This document shows positions 8,423 to 17,569 of a DNA stretch of 64,000 nt, in pieces. How positions within the stretch are numbered: position 1 is the stretch's first letter; the number at the start of each line of letters is the position of its first letter. The stretch is taken from contig DKPB01000018.1 in NCBI GenBank assembly GCA_002471015.1, positions 62,001-126,000 of the forward strand, read 5' to 3'. A program made the translations under genes and the position numbers. The notes beneath the pieces were generated by a model that was given only the letters and a program-made list of their open reading frames with translations, searched no databases and was not told the origin of the DNA. The DNA comes from Stenotrophomonas sp. UBA7346 (lineage in GTDB: Bacteria; Pseudomonadota; Gammaproteobacteria; Xanthomonadales; Xanthomonadaceae).

Positions 8423-8932
8423 ATGAGCATCACCGAAGAAGTCGGTCAGGCGCTGGCCGCCGAATTTGCCATTCCCGATGTGGGCACACTGACCGTCATC
8501 GTCTCGCGGCTGGCCACCGCCATCGTGCTCGGCGGACTGCTGGGCCTGGAGCGCGAGCGCAAAGGGCGCGCCGCCGGCTTGAAGACCCATATCCTGGTCT
8601 CGGTAGGTTCGGCGCTGTTCGTGCTGGCACCCTTGCAGATGGGCATTTCGGGCGCCGATGTCACCCGCGTGATGCAGGGCATCGTCTCCGGCATCGGCTT
8701 CCTCGGCGCTGGTGCCATCCTCAAGCTCGACAATGAAGAGCGCATCCAGGGCCTGACCACCGCGGCCGGTATCTGGATGACGGCCGCCATCGGCATGGCC
8801 GCCGGCATGGGCATGGAAATGGTGGCCTTCATCACCACGCTCGCGGCGCTGGCGGTGGTGAGTGCGCTACCAAAACTGATGCCGGACAAACGCAGGAACC
8901 CAGAGGGCAGCGACGCCGATCTCGACACCTGA
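8423..8932 (+). CDS. MgtC/SapB-family membrane protein
   Basis: A 169-residue inner-membrane protein with the MgtC-family core: RLATAIVLGGLLGLERERKG followed by KTHILVSVGSALF and GIVSGIGFLGAGAIL. There are about four to five hydrophobic segments. It lacks the long soluble C-terminal domain of Salmonella MgtC, so it belongs to the short group. MgtC proteins are linked to growth in low magnesium and to modulation of ATP synthase or other ATPases; the role here is unknown. It is a single gene after the mtn terminator. Confidence 0.85.
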   Translation: MSITEEVGQALAAEFAIPDVGTLTVIVSRLATAIVLGGLLGLERERKGRAAGLKTHILVSVGSALFVLAPLQMGISGADVTRVMQGIVSGIGFLGAGAILKLDNEERIQGLTTAAGIWMTAAIGMAAGMGMEMVAFITTLAALAVVSALPKLMPDKRRNPEGSDADLDT

Positions 8933-9046
8933 CAGGTCGCCACAACGGCGCCTTCTGCCGGAGCGGCGCAAGCAGCGAGGCTCGCGCACCATCAGATGGC
9001 AGGGCTTCCACGGCGTTGGGCAACGTCAGTGTCGCGGCTTACAGCA

Positions 9047-10207
9047 CTACTTCAAGGCAGGACTACGCAACACCAGCACATCGATGCGGGAGGACACCCC
9101 AAGACGTGCGGTGAAACCATCCCATTGGCCCACCCCGTTGCTGACGAACAAAACCATGTCGCCCACGCGGTACTGGCCACGCACATAGCCATGGTTGAAC
9201 GGGGCCACCACCCAGCGGTCGAATCCCCACATATGGCCGCCGTGGGTATGCCCGGAAACCTGCAGGTCGAACGCACCGGTCGCCGCTGCCGCGCGCGCCT
9301 GTTTGGGCTGATGCGCCAACAGCACATGCACATCGGCGCCACTGCCGCCGGCCACCACCGCCGGCATGTCCGGTGCCAACCCACCGTGCATGTACGAGCT
9401 CGGCTTCAGCGCCGCGAGGTCGCCGATGCCCGAGACCGCCAGCCTGCGGCCGTTGATTGTCAACAGCGCGGTCTGGTTTTCCAGCACACCCAGGCCCATC
9501 TGCCGGAAATGCGCCATCCAGGCACTGTAGTCGTAGTAGTACTCGTGGTTACCTGGTGCCAACCAGACGCCGTAAGGCGCCTTGAGCTGCGCGAGCGGCG
9601 CGGCGAAACGACCGCTGTCGTCCAGACCACCGTCGGCCATGTCGCCAGGCAATACGATCATGTCGGGTTTGGCCGCAAGGGTTGCATCGACGATGCGCTG
9701 CGTGCGCCAGCCGCGCTTGACCGGGCTGATATGCAGGTCGGCCAGCACTGCCATGCGCAGGCCGTCCATCTCCCTGGGCAAGTGCGGCACGATCAGCTCG
9801 CGCTCATGCACCTGCGGCGGCTTGAGCCCGTTGTAGATGCCCAGTGTCGCCAGCAGCACGATCACGATGGCGGCACCGTGATTGAGGCCGGCGCCATGCC
9901 ACAGCGTCGCCAAGCGGGAAGTGCGTGGCAACAGGCGCGACAGCAGCCAACCGGCCGCGCGCAGCAGCACGAACACCAGTACCAGCATGTACATCACCAG
10001 CACCCAGCCAAACACCAGCTGGATCCAAGCCTCGACCGAATAGCTGAAGATATCCAGCCGCCATAGCGTCGCAAAGCCCAGGCCTATCAGGGCCAGCGCC
10101 AGGCTGATGCCGGTACGCCAACGGCGTTGGCAGGTGGATAGGGGTTTGACCGGCCACCAGAACAGGATGGCCAGCAGCGGCAGGAGCAGCGATACGATAA
10201 AAGTCAT
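9047..10207 (-). CDS. Membrane-anchored calcineurin-like metallophosphoesterase
   Basis: The 386-residue protein has four hydrophobic segments in the first 130 residues and then a metallophosphoesterase domain. The metal-binding motifs are complete: VLADLHIS, LPGDMADGG, APGNHEYYYD and SGHTHGGH. The domain should face the periplasm or the cytoplasmic side of the membrane depending on topology. It resembles YaeI/YkuE-type phosphodiesterases. The ATG at 10207 (MTFIVSLLLP) starts directly in a membrane segment and is preferred over an upstream in-frame ATG. Substrate unknown. Confidence 0.85.
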   Translation of the reverse strand: MTFIVSLLLPLLAILFWWPVKPLSTCQRRWRTGISLALALIGLGFATLWRLDIFSYSVEAWIQLVFGWVLVMYMLVLVFVLLRAAGWLLSRLLPRTSRLATLWHGAGLNHGAAIVIVLLATLGIYNGLKPPQVHERELIVPHLPREMDGLRMAVLADLHISPVKRGWRTQRIVDATLAAKPDMIVLPGDMADGGLDDSGRFAAPLAQLKAPYGVWLAPGNHEYYYDYSAWMAHFRQMGLGVLENQTALLTINGRRLAVSGIGDLAALKPSSYMHGGLAPDMPAVVAGGSGADVHVLLAHQPKQARAAAATGAFDLQVSGHTHGGHMWGFDRWVVAPFNHGYVRGQYRVGDMVLFVSNGVGQWDGFTARLGVSSRIDVLVLRSPALK

Positions 10208-10348
10208 CAGCGGTACGCGGTGGATGAGCGAAGCAGGCCCGCGATCAGACCGCCAACAGGCTCGGAAAATTCCCCTGCACTGTGCCACGCCGGGGCTGCC
10301 TGGCGCAGGGTTGCCATTGGAACACTACGTAACCCCAACCTGCTGCAA

Positions 10349-10747
10349 GTAATGCCGAGCCATGCTCGGCAGGGGCTTTCCCGGCCAACCCAAGGAAGAA
10401 CCGGCAATGCCGTCTGCATCAGGTCCGGGACATTGTCGGCAAGGCCGTTGCCGAGCATGGCTCGGCACTACCGGAACCCGCTGCAAGTAGTGCCGAGCCA
10501 TGCTCGGCAGGGGCTTTCCCGTTCAACCCAAGACAGAACCGGCAATGCCGTCTGCGGCAGGTCGCAGACACTGCTAGTAAGGCCATTGCCGAGCATGGCT
10601 CGGCACTACCGGGACACGCTGCATGTAGTGCCGAGCCATGCTCGGCAGGGGCTTTCCCGGTCAACCCAAGACAAACCCGGCAATGCCGTCTGCGGCAGAT
10701 CCGAGGCATTGTCGGCAAGGCCATTGCCGAGCATGGCTCGGCACTAC
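10349..10747. repeat. Three tandem 138-bp units, each an inverted pair of SMAG repeats
   Basis: Left ends GTA[G/A]TGCCGAGCCATGCTCG occur at 10349, 10487 and 10625, exactly 138 bp apart. Each unit closes with the inverse GCCGAGCATGGCTCGGCACT, ending with CTAC at about 10471, 10609 and 10747. Between the arms each unit keeps a similar core (AGGGGCTTTCCCG, GGCAATGCCGTCTG) with point differences. The array fills the whole gap between the metallophosphoesterase and the DUF885 gene. Nothing else is visible in this stretch. Confidence 0.95.
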
Positions 10748-10765
10748 CTGTAAGCGGCTTGCCGC

Positions 10766-12583
10766 TTACTTGGACTTTTCGGCGATCCAGGCGTCGAGCT
10801 TTTCGTCCAGCACGTCCAGCGGCACCGAGCCGTCCTTCAGCACTTCGGCGTGGAACTCGCGGATGTCGAACTTGGCGCCCAGCTTGTCCTGCGCGCGCTT
10901 GCGCAGTTCCTGGATCTTCAGTTCACCCGTCTTGTAAGCCAGTGCCTGGCCCGGCCAGGCGATGTAACGCTCGGCTTCGGCAACCGCATCAGGCTCGCTC
11001 ACCGAGGAATTGGCAAACATGTAGTCCAGCACCTGCTGGCGGGTCCAGCCCTTGGAGTGCAGGCCGGTGTCCACCACCAGGCGTACCGCACGCCACAGCT
11101 CGCCCTGCAGGCGACCGAAGTAGCTGTACGGGTCGGTGTAGACGCCCAGGTCCTTGCCCAGGCTCTCGGCATACAGGCCCCAACCTTCGATGAAGGCGGT
11201 TTCGCCACCAAAGCGACGGAACGCCGGCACGCCCTTCAGTTCCTGCTGCAACGCCAGCTGGAAGTGATGGCCCGGGATGGCTTCATGCAGGAACAGGTCT
11301 TCGGCGTCCCAGGTCTTGCGCGTCGGCAGGTCGTAGGTGTTCACGTAGAAGATGCCCGGACGGCTACCGTCCTCGCTGGGCTGCATGTACTCACCACCGG
11401 CGGCCGACTTGGCACGGAACGCCTCGATCGGGCGGATCTCGAAGCCGGCCTTCGGGGTCAGCGAGAACAGCTTGGGCACATTGGCATTGATCTTGGCTTC
11501 CAGGCCGCGATAGTGCTCCAGCAGTGCCGGCTCGGACTTGAACTCGAACTGCTTGTCGTTCTGCATGAACTTGAAGAAATCCTGCAGCGAGCCCTTGAAG
11601 CCCACCTCGGCCATCACCTTCTGGATTTCGCCGTGGATGCGCGCCACTTCAGCCAGCCCGATCTCGTGGATCTGCTCCGGGGTCTGCGCGGTGGTGGTGC
11701 TCTGCTTGGCGTTGAAGGCATACCAGGCCTTGCCGTCGGGCAGCGAATCCAGGCCCACGGTGTCGCGGGTGGCCGGCAGGTAATCGTTGGCGATGAAGTC
11801 ACGCTGCTGCTTGATCGCCGGCATCAGCGTGTCGTTGATCAGCGTGCGGAAGGCCTCGGTCAGGCGGTCCTTGTCGGCCTGCGAGAAGTCGGCCGGCATC
11901 TGCTTGATCGGCCCCCAGAACTGGCTGTCCTCGGCCTTGGCAGTGATGATGTCGTCGAACTGCGGCACCACCTTTTCCATCAGCACGCGCGGCTGCACCA
12001 CGCCGGCCTTCATGCCTTCGCGCATATTGGCGTTCTCGGTCGCCAGCAGCACCGGGATGCGCGCCGCACGCGCCAGCCAGTTGTCGTAGTCCTTGACCGT
12101 CTTGAACGGCTGCGCCACCTGGCCCGAACCCAGCATCACCGCATAGCTGACGGTGGAACCCATCTGGTTGACCGGCATCATCCAGCCCGGGAACTTCTCC
12201 CCTTCCAGCGACTGCTTCTGCTCCTCGACGAAGATGCGGTAGCTGAGCAGATCCTGCCCGGCCAGGCCGGCGTCGCCGATCTTCTGCACCTTGTCCAGCC
12301 ACTCCTGGGTGAAATCATGGCTCTGCTTGCGGAACTCGGCCGAGCCGAAATCCGGCAGCTGGTCGTTGTAGCGGTTGTCGCCCTGGAAGGTGGCCTGCAG
12401 CGGGTTCAGCTTGAGCACGCCTTCCCAATAGTCGGCGTACAGCTGGTTCAGCTGCGCGGCCTTGTCGGCCTGCGGTGCCTGCGCGTTGCTGTCGCCGGCG
12501 GCAGGCTGCGAGGACGGGCTGCAAGCGGCCAATACGGCAGCCAACGACAGGGAAACGGCAAATGCCAACGGGCGGATAGTCAT
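10766..12583 (-). CDS. DUF885-family lipoprotein, probable metallopeptidase
   Basis: A 605-residue exported lipoprotein; the signal peptide ends in a lipobox AVLAAC at about residue 21, followed by a Gln/Ala-rich linker. The DUF885 domain fills the rest and contains HEAIPGHHFQLALQQ, an HExxH-like zinc site (HEAIPGHH) characteristic of the family, plus FIEGWGLYAE where a third ligand Glu is expected. Xanthomonads carry several of these periplasmic proteins. Peptidase activity is inferred from the motif; substrate unknown. It is followed by the SMAG array and divergent from an APC permease. Confidence 0.85.
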   Translation of the reverse strand: MTIRPLAFAVSLSLAAVLAACSPSSQPAAGDSNAQAPQADKAAQLNQLYADYWEGVLKLNPLQATFQGDNRYNDQLPDFGSAEFRKQSHDFTQEWLDKVQKIGDAGLAGQDLLSYRIFVEEQKQSLEGEKFPGWMMPVNQMGSTVSYAVMLGSGQVAQPFKTVKDYDNWLARAARIPVLLATENANMREGMKAGVVQPRVLMEKVVPQFDDIITAKAEDSQFWGPIKQMPADFSQADKDRLTEAFRTLINDTLMPAIKQQRDFIANDYLPATRDTVGLDSLPDGKAWYAFNAKQSTTTAQTPEQIHEIGLAEVARIHGEIQKVMAEVGFKGSLQDFFKFMQNDKQFEFKSEPALLEHYRGLEAKINANVPKLFSLTPKAGFEIRPIEAFRAKSAAGGEYMQPSEDGSRPGIFYVNTYDLPTRKTWDAEDLFLHEAIPGHHFQLALQQELKGVPAFRRFGGETAFIEGWGLYAESLGKDLGVYTDPYSYFGRLQGELWRAVRLVVDTGLHSKGWTRQQVLDYMFANSSVSEPDAVAEAERYIAWPGQALAYKTGELKIQELRKRAQDKLGAKFDIREFHAEVLKDGSVPLDVLDEKLDAWIAEKSK

Positions 12584-12804
12584 CAGGGGTTCTCAACCGG
12601 GGAAACAATGCTGCCAGCGTCAGTCGAACTGTCGATATCGGGAAGGGCCAAAGGTCACTCCCGCCTCAGCCAGCATCGCCGTCGCGCCCGCAACCGGTCA
12701 TAATCCGCCCCCAGCCGCAGCCGCTCCGCGCCTGCCCTCCTTTTGTTCATGCTGGCCCGGCAGCCCTGTGCCCGGCCCGGCATCTGCCGTATCCAGCCGT
12801 ATCT

Positions 12805-14073
12805 ATGACTACTTCGCGCCGCCCCCTGGGCTTCTGGTCCGCTACCGCCCTGGTTGTGGGCAGCATGATCGGCTCCGGCACCTTCCTGTTGCCCGCCACC
12901 CTCGCCCCTTATGGCGCCGCCACCCTGATCGGCTGGGGCATCACCCTGTGCGGCGCACTGCTGCTGGCGGTCACCTTCGCGCAGCTGGCCAAGCGCTGGC
13001 CACAGACCGGCGGCCCCTATGTATTCGCCCGCAATGCCTTCGGCGAGCTGCCCGGCTTCATGGTGGCCTGGAGCTACTGGATCTCCATGTGGTGCGCCAT
13101 CGCCGCCATCGCAGTGGCGTTTGCCGGCAGCATCGGCGCGATTTTTCCGGCTTTGACCGCTACCCCGGTGCGGGCGGCGGCCTGTGGCCTGGTGGCGCTG
13201 TGGGCCTGCGCCGGCGTCAACCTGCTCGGCGTGCGCGAGGCTGGCCGCCTGCAGCTGCTGACCACCGTGCTGAAAGTGGTGCCGCTGCTGATGTTCGGGC
13301 TGGTCGCGCTGTGGCTGGTGGACACCAGCCATTACGTCCCGTTCAACCCCTCCGGCGAATCCCTGAGCAGCGTGGCCGGCGCCACCGTCGCACTGACCCT
13401 GTGGGCGATGATCGGCCTGGAAGCGGCCACCGTGCCGGCCGATTCGGTGGACGACGCACCGCGCACCGTGGCCCGCGCCACCGTCGCCGGCACCGCCATC
13501 GCCGGCATCGCCACGGTGCTGGCCTGCACCACCGTGCTGGGCTTGCTGCCGGCCGATGTGCTGGCCCGGTCCAGCGCGCCGATGGCCGATGCTGCGGCCG
13601 CCCTGTGGGGGCCTACCGCCGGCATGTTGCTGGCCGTGGTGATGGCCATCTCCTGTGTGGGCGCCCTCAATGGCTGGACCCTGCTGTCAGCGCAACTGCC
13701 GATGGCCGCGGCCCGCGATGGCGTGCTGCCGCGGGCATTTGCCCGCGAAAACAAGCGCGGTGCACCGGCCTTCGGCGTGATTGTCAGCTGCCTGTTGGCC
13801 ACGGTGCTGGTGATCTGCAACTACAACCGCTCGCTGGTGGACCTGTTCAAGTTCTCGGTGCTGCTGTCCACCGCCGCCACCCTGCTGCCCTACCTCGCCG
13901 GCGCCGCCGCCTGGCTGTGGCGCGGCAGCGGCGTCGTCTCACGCATCGCCGCGGCAGGCGCGTTGGTGTTCAGCATGTACGCCATCGGCGGCATCGGCAG
14001 CGAAGCGCTGCTGTGGGGCGTGGTATTGATCGCAGCCGGCCTGCCGATCTACTTCGGGCTGCGCCGGTGCTGA
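12805..14073 (+). CDS. APC-family amino-acid permease, AdiC/CadB-like group
   Basis: A 422-residue transporter with twelve predicted hydrophobic segments and the first-segment motif GSMIGSGTFLLPATLAPYG, close to the arginine/agmatine and cadaverine antiporters (AdiC, CadB) and to YjeM/YjeH-like proteins. It differs from the two tandem permeases in 2.9-5.9 kb, which belong to the CAT group. No amino-acid decarboxylase lies beside it, so an acid-resistance antiport role is not supported by context. It is divergent from the DUF885 gene and convergent with the GH43 gene 7 bp away. Confidence 0.85.
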   Translation: MTTSRRPLGFWSATALVVGSMIGSGTFLLPATLAPYGAATLIGWGITLCGALLLAVTFAQLAKRWPQTGGPYVFARNAFGELPGFMVAWSYWISMWCAIAAIAVAFAGSIGAIFPALTATPVRAAACGLVALWACAGVNLLGVREAGRLQLLTTVLKVVPLLMFGLVALWLVDTSHYVPFNPSGESLSSVAGATVALTLWAMIGLEAATVPADSVDDAPRTVARATVAGTAIAGIATVLACTTVLGLLPADVLARSSAPMADAAAALWGPTAGMLLAVVMAISCVGALNGWTLLSAQLPMAAARDGVLPRAFARENKRGAPAFGVIVSCLLATVLVICNYNRSLVDLFKFSVLLSTAATLLPYLAGAAAWLWRGSGVVSRIAAAGALVFSMYAIGGIGSEALLWGVVLIAAGLPIYFGLRRC

Positions 14074-14080
14074 GCCACGC

Positions 14081-15712
14081 TCACCGCGCTGGCGCCGTCA
14101 GGCTGCGATAGCGGAAATCGCGGATCGCCACCTCGCCGCTGCCCGCGCAGTAGATGCCCAGCTTCAAGCTGAGGAATCCGCCAAACACGTTGTGATGCAG
14201 GCCGGAGACTTCCATGCGGGTGGGATGCAACTGCCAACTGCGTCCGCCGTCGTGCGAGTAGTGGAAGGTCACCACATTCTCGACATTGCTCAGCCTTACC
14301 CGCACCGGCCCCGGCTTGCGCGGCGCGCGCGCCCACACCAGCTCCTCGGCGTACTGGAAGTTCTTGATGCTGTCGGCGGCAAAGCCGACGCCGACGAAGG
14401 CCTTGTTGTTGTAGTACAGCAGCAGGCCGGCCTCGGCACCCGACGCAGGCTCCAATGTCACCTCGACCTCGTAGGAGCGATCCGGCACGCCGCAGGTCAG
14501 CGGTGAACTGTCGATCGGCGAGCTGCCACTGGCCTGCAGGTGCAGGCGGCCATCGCCGTAGCGTGCACGTTGGCGTTCGTTGGGGCCGGGGTTATGAAAC
14601 GCCCATTGCGTACCGAAACGGTCCTTGCTGAAGTCATCGGACAGCGCGAATCCGCCCGTGCTGGGCTTGCCGCCGGCCGGCTTGGGCAAGGGCCGCGAAA
14701 GATCGCCGCCCCGCGCGCGGAACCAGCCGTCCTCGGTCCAGGCAATAGGCTCCAGCAAGGTCTGCCGGCCAAGCGTGCGGAAGCCATTTTCATAGCCGTG
14801 GTACACCATCCACCAATCCCCGGCCGGCCCTTCCACCAGGGTGGCATGGCCGCGCGACCACCACGGCTCAGCTTCGGACATGGTACGTACCAGCGGATTG
14901 TGCGGGCAGTGTTCCCAAGGCCCATGGATGGAGCGCGAGCGCGCGGCAATCACCATGTGGCCGGTGACCGGGCCGGCAGTGCCACCGACGGCCGTCACCA
15001 GGTAGAACCACTGGCCATGACGCAGCAGCTTGGGGCCTTCCGGGGCGAAGTTCTCGGTCACCCAGTCGTCCGGGTAGTGCCACGGGCTGTAGGCCGGCTC
15101 CAATGCACCGTCGGTGGCCAGGCCGTCATCGCGCAGGCGAACGCGGCGGATACCATTGACGAACAGATAGCGCTTGCCGTCCTCGCCAACGATATGCCCC
15201 GGATCGATGCAGCCTTCGATCTTCAGGTCCACCGGCTCGCTCCACGGGCCGGCGATGTTGTCGGCCCAGATCACGAAGATCGACCAGCCGTTGCCGGTGG
15301 GGTTGGCCGGCAGATAGATGTAATAGCGGTCGCCGTGCTTGCAAAGGTCTACCGCCCAGATATCGCCCAACGTCCTGTGCAGGGCCGGCCCGATCGGTGC
15401 CCAGTTGACCAGGTCGGTGGAATGCCAGATCACCAGCCCGGGATAGGAATAGAACGACGAGAACGTCATGTAGTAATCGTCGCCATCCTTGAGGATGCTG
15501 GGGTCGGGGTGGTCGCCGGCGACGATGGGATTCAGATAGGTGCCGTCACCCAGATCGGCGCTGCGCTGGCCTTCCGGGCCACGGCCCCAGCGCGGTATGA
15601 CCGGACTGCAGGCGGCTTCGACCGCAGCGGGTGCCGCCAGTGCTGACAGCGGTGCCACCAGCGCACCTGCGGCAAGGGCTTTGAACAGGTCGCGACGTGA
15701 CGTCTCTTGCAT
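14081..15712 (-). CDS. Tat-exported glycoside hydrolase family 43 protein
   Basis: The 543-residue protein begins with a twin-arginine signal (SRRDLFKALAAGALVAP), so it is exported folded. The GH43 five-bladed propeller occupies about residues 55-340, with the general base Asp in GDHPDPSILK, the pKa-modulating Asp in DIWAVDLC and the acid Glu in NFAPEGPK. A C-terminal concanavalin-like beta-sandwich (from about residue 350, ALSDDFSKDRFG) is the accessory domain of many GH43 beta-xylosidases and arabinofuranosidases. It probably trims plant hemicellulose oligosaccharides. It stands alone, without transporters. Confidence 0.9.
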   Translation of the reverse strand: MQETSRRDLFKALAAGALVAPLSALAAPAAVEAACSPVIPRWGRGPEGQRSADLGDGTYLNPIVAGDHPDPSILKDGDDYYMTFSSFYSYPGLVIWHSTDLVNWAPIGPALHRTLGDIWAVDLCKHGDRYYIYLPANPTGNGWSIFVIWADNIAGPWSEPVDLKIEGCIDPGHIVGEDGKRYLFVNGIRRVRLRDDGLATDGALEPAYSPWHYPDDWVTENFAPEGPKLLRHGQWFYLVTAVGGTAGPVTGHMVIAARSRSIHGPWEHCPHNPLVRTMSEAEPWWSRGHATLVEGPAGDWWMVYHGYENGFRTLGRQTLLEPIAWTEDGWFRARGGDLSRPLPKPAGGKPSTGGFALSDDFSKDRFGTQWAFHNPGPNERQRARYGDGRLHLQASGSSPIDSSPLTCGVPDRSYEVEVTLEPASGAEAGLLLYYNNKAFVGVGFAADSIKNFQYAEELVWARAPRKPGPVRVRLSNVENVVTFHYSHDGGRSWQLHPTRMEVSGLHHNVFGGFLSLKLGIYCAGSGEVAIRDFRYRSLTAPAR

Positions 15713-15897
15713 GCGCTGTGGTTTTCACTCGTCTGGAGGCTGCGGCCGTGCAGCCATGAACAGGTGAGTGTAGCCGTCGCGCAGCCCGGAGCAGCAAGGC
15801 CGCAGATGGGGCTGTGACGCAATGCCCGTGTTCGCGGGCATGCGTTGAAAGTTGCGCTTGAAAGCAGCGTGGCCCAGCCGAGGCCGTGCGCAATCGC

Positions 15898-16332
15898 CTA
15901 GCGGCGTTCAATGACGAACTTGCCGAAGCCAACCCCCAGGCTCCAGCCCCGACCGGTACCTGCCAGTGCCAGCGACACGTCGCCCTTGGTCATCACCTGC
16001 GCGTCGGTTGCCCGCGATGCACTCGCATGGACCTCGGCTGCCGCGTAGGTGCCAACCAGATCATTCAGGGAATACGCCCCCGTGAACTTGCCGCGTCCAT
16101 CGGTAATGGTTGTGCGTCCAACCGTCAGCCCCCCACCCTTGGCGGTGATCTTGACCGGGAAACTTGTGCCGTTGTCACAACTGATCGTGCCCGTCCCTTC
16201 GGCGGTCTTGTAGAACGCCGACCAGCCGGACAGGTTGTAGCGCAGCTCGCAATCGATGTTGCCTGCTGCCTGTGCCGCCGGTACGGCCGCGCCGATTGCC
16301 AGCAGCAACAGGGCGGTGGTGATCTTCTTCAT
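15898..16332 (-). CDS. Uncharacterised secreted protein
   Basis: 144 residues starting MKKITTALLLLAIGAAVPAAQA, a clear Sec signal peptide with AQA cleavage site. The mature part has two Cys (C28 and C52, likely a disulphide), then repeated Gly/Thr-rich strand-forming segments and ends in FVIERR. I do not recognise the family with certainty; proteins with this kind of VKITAKGGGLTVG segment are conserved periplasmic proteins of unknown function. It is convergent with nothing and lies between GH43 and the omega-amidase operon. Confidence 0.75.
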   Translation of the reverse strand: MKKITTALLLLAIGAAVPAAQAAGNIDCELRYNLSGWSAFYKTAEGTGTISCDNGTSFPVKITAKGGGLTVGRTTITDGRGKFTGAYSLNDLVGTYAAAEVHASASRATDAQVMTKGDVSLALAGTGRGWSLGVGFGKFVIERR

Positions 16333-16424
16333 CGGGTTTCCTCCTGCCGGTTGTAACCAGCGCCGAGACTAGCAGCGCCGGAGCGCTGCGTAGCGGCCCG
16401 CAACCCGGGCACAAGGGTCAGCGT

Positions 16425-17246
16425 TCAGCGAGCCTCCACCGGCCCGGCCAGTTCGAACGCATCAGCATCCAGCATGGCCGGGAAGCGCTCGCGGTGTGCA
16501 GCCAGGGCCTGCGCCGAGATCGTGCTGGTCACGACCTGTTCGTGCTCGCGGATCTCCACCTGCGCCTGGCCCAGGAAGTCGATCACCGCGCTGTCCCCGC
16601 TGTAGTGCAGGTTGTTGCCGTCCACGCCGATGCGGTTGACCACGGCCACGTAGCACAGGTTTTCGATGGCGCGCGCGCGGGCCAGCGTGCGCCAGGCATG
16701 GGAGCGCGCCGACGGCCAGTTGGCGACGAAGATCTGCAGGTCGAAATCCAGCTGCCCGGCGCGTTCCACGTCGTAACGGTTGCGGCAGAACACTGGAAAG
16801 CGCAGGTCGTAGCAGACCTGTGGATTGATCCGCCAGCCTTTCCATTCAATGCAAAGGCGTGCATTGCCGGCGGCATAACGCTTGTGTTCGCCGCCATGGC
16901 GGAACAGATGGCGCTTGTCGTAGTAGTGCAGTTGTCCATCGGGCGTGGCCCACAGCAGGCGGTTATGGACCTTGCCATCCACCCGCAGTTGCACGCTGCC
17001 GGTCACCGCCGCGTCCAGCGCGCGCGCCTGGTCGCGGATCCATGCCACGGTTGGCCCGTCCATGTCCTCGGCCTGATCGATGGCGTCGTTGGAAAAGCCA
17101 CTGGTGAAGGTCTCCGGCAGGATCACCAGATCCGTCTGCCCGGCCAGCGGTGCCAGCAACGCCGCGTAGTAGTCACGGTTGCCCGCCGGGTCGTGCCAGC
17201 GGGTGTCACCCTGTACAAGCGAGATACGTAGGTCTTGCATGGTCAT
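16425..17246 (-). CDS. Omega-amidase (nitrilase superfamily, YafV type)
   Basis: A 273-residue carbon-nitrogen hydrolase with the catalytic triad E45 (LPETFTSG), K111 (YYDKRHLF) and C145 (PQVCYDLRF). YafV-type omega-amidases hydrolyse 2-oxoglutaramate, the product when a transaminase uses glutamine as donor, to 2-oxoglutarate and ammonia, which makes the transamination irreversible. It is the last gene of an operon headed by the methionine aminotransferase, exactly the partner expected for the final step of methionine salvage (the pair is called mtnE/mtnU in some genomes). I chose the ATG at 17246; an ATG at 17240 is also possible. Confidence 0.88.
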   Translation of the reverse strand: MTMQDLRISLVQGDTRWHDPAGNRDYYAALLAPLAGQTDLVILPETFTSGFSNDAIDQAEDMDGPTVAWIRDQARALDAAVTGSVQLRVDGKVHNRLLWATPDGQLHYYDKRHLFRHGGEHKRYAAGNARLCIEWKGWRINPQVCYDLRFPVFCRNRYDVERAGQLDFDLQIFVANWPSARSHAWRTLARARAIENLCYVAVVNRIGVDGNNLHYSGDSAVIDFLGQAQVEIREHEQVVTSTISAQALAAHRERFPAMLDADAFELAGPVEAR

Positions 17247-17254
17247 TTCTGTCC

Positions 17255-17557
17255 CTACCACCGAAAACGAAATATCACACTGGCCACGAATACCATGGCC
17301 AGCACCGGCAGCAGCCATTGCAGGCCTGCTACCCAGCGATTGCTGGGCTGGCGCCGTTCTTCCTCGCTCAACATGCCGAGGTAGATGCGCGTGTAGCGGG
17401 AAAAACTGCCGCGCAGGGCTAGCAGCCCATCATCCACCGACACCTGGCGCTGCCGCAGGCCTTCCTGCACCACCGAGAAAAACAGCAACAGCTTCAGTGC
17501 GCCGGCAAGCAGCAGCAGGCCGGCACTGAGCAGCATCAGCAGCGTACCTGTCGGCAT
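17255..17557 (-). CDS. Small two-segment membrane protein in the mtnE-omega-amidase operon
   Basis: 100 residues with a hydrophobic segment at about 5-27, a charged middle (residues 33-72, including YTRIYLGMLSEEERRQP) and a second hydrophobic segment at about 76-95. It lies 12 bp after the aminotransferase stop and 8 bp before the omega-amidase start, so it is surely translated from the same message. I do not recognise the family. Both neighbours are soluble enzymes, so why a membrane protein sits between them is unclear. Confidence 0.75.
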   Translation of the reverse strand: MPTGTLLMLLSAGLLLLAGALKLLLFFSVVQEGLRQRQVSVDDGLLALRGSFSRYTRIYLGMLSEEERRQPSNRWVAGLQWLLPVLAMVFVASVIFRFRW

Positions 17558-17569
17558 GCCCGGCCAGGA

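Noticed and set aside
10349..10747. CRISPR-like regularity of the 138-bp repeats
   Set aside because: The unit is an inverted pair with conserved core, not short direct repeats with unique spacers, and no cas genes are in the window.
10220..10753. A 177-codon open frame on the plus strand through the 138-bp array
   Set aside because: Its protein is the translated SMAG repeats (SRHCR-type runs), with no ribosome site or domain.
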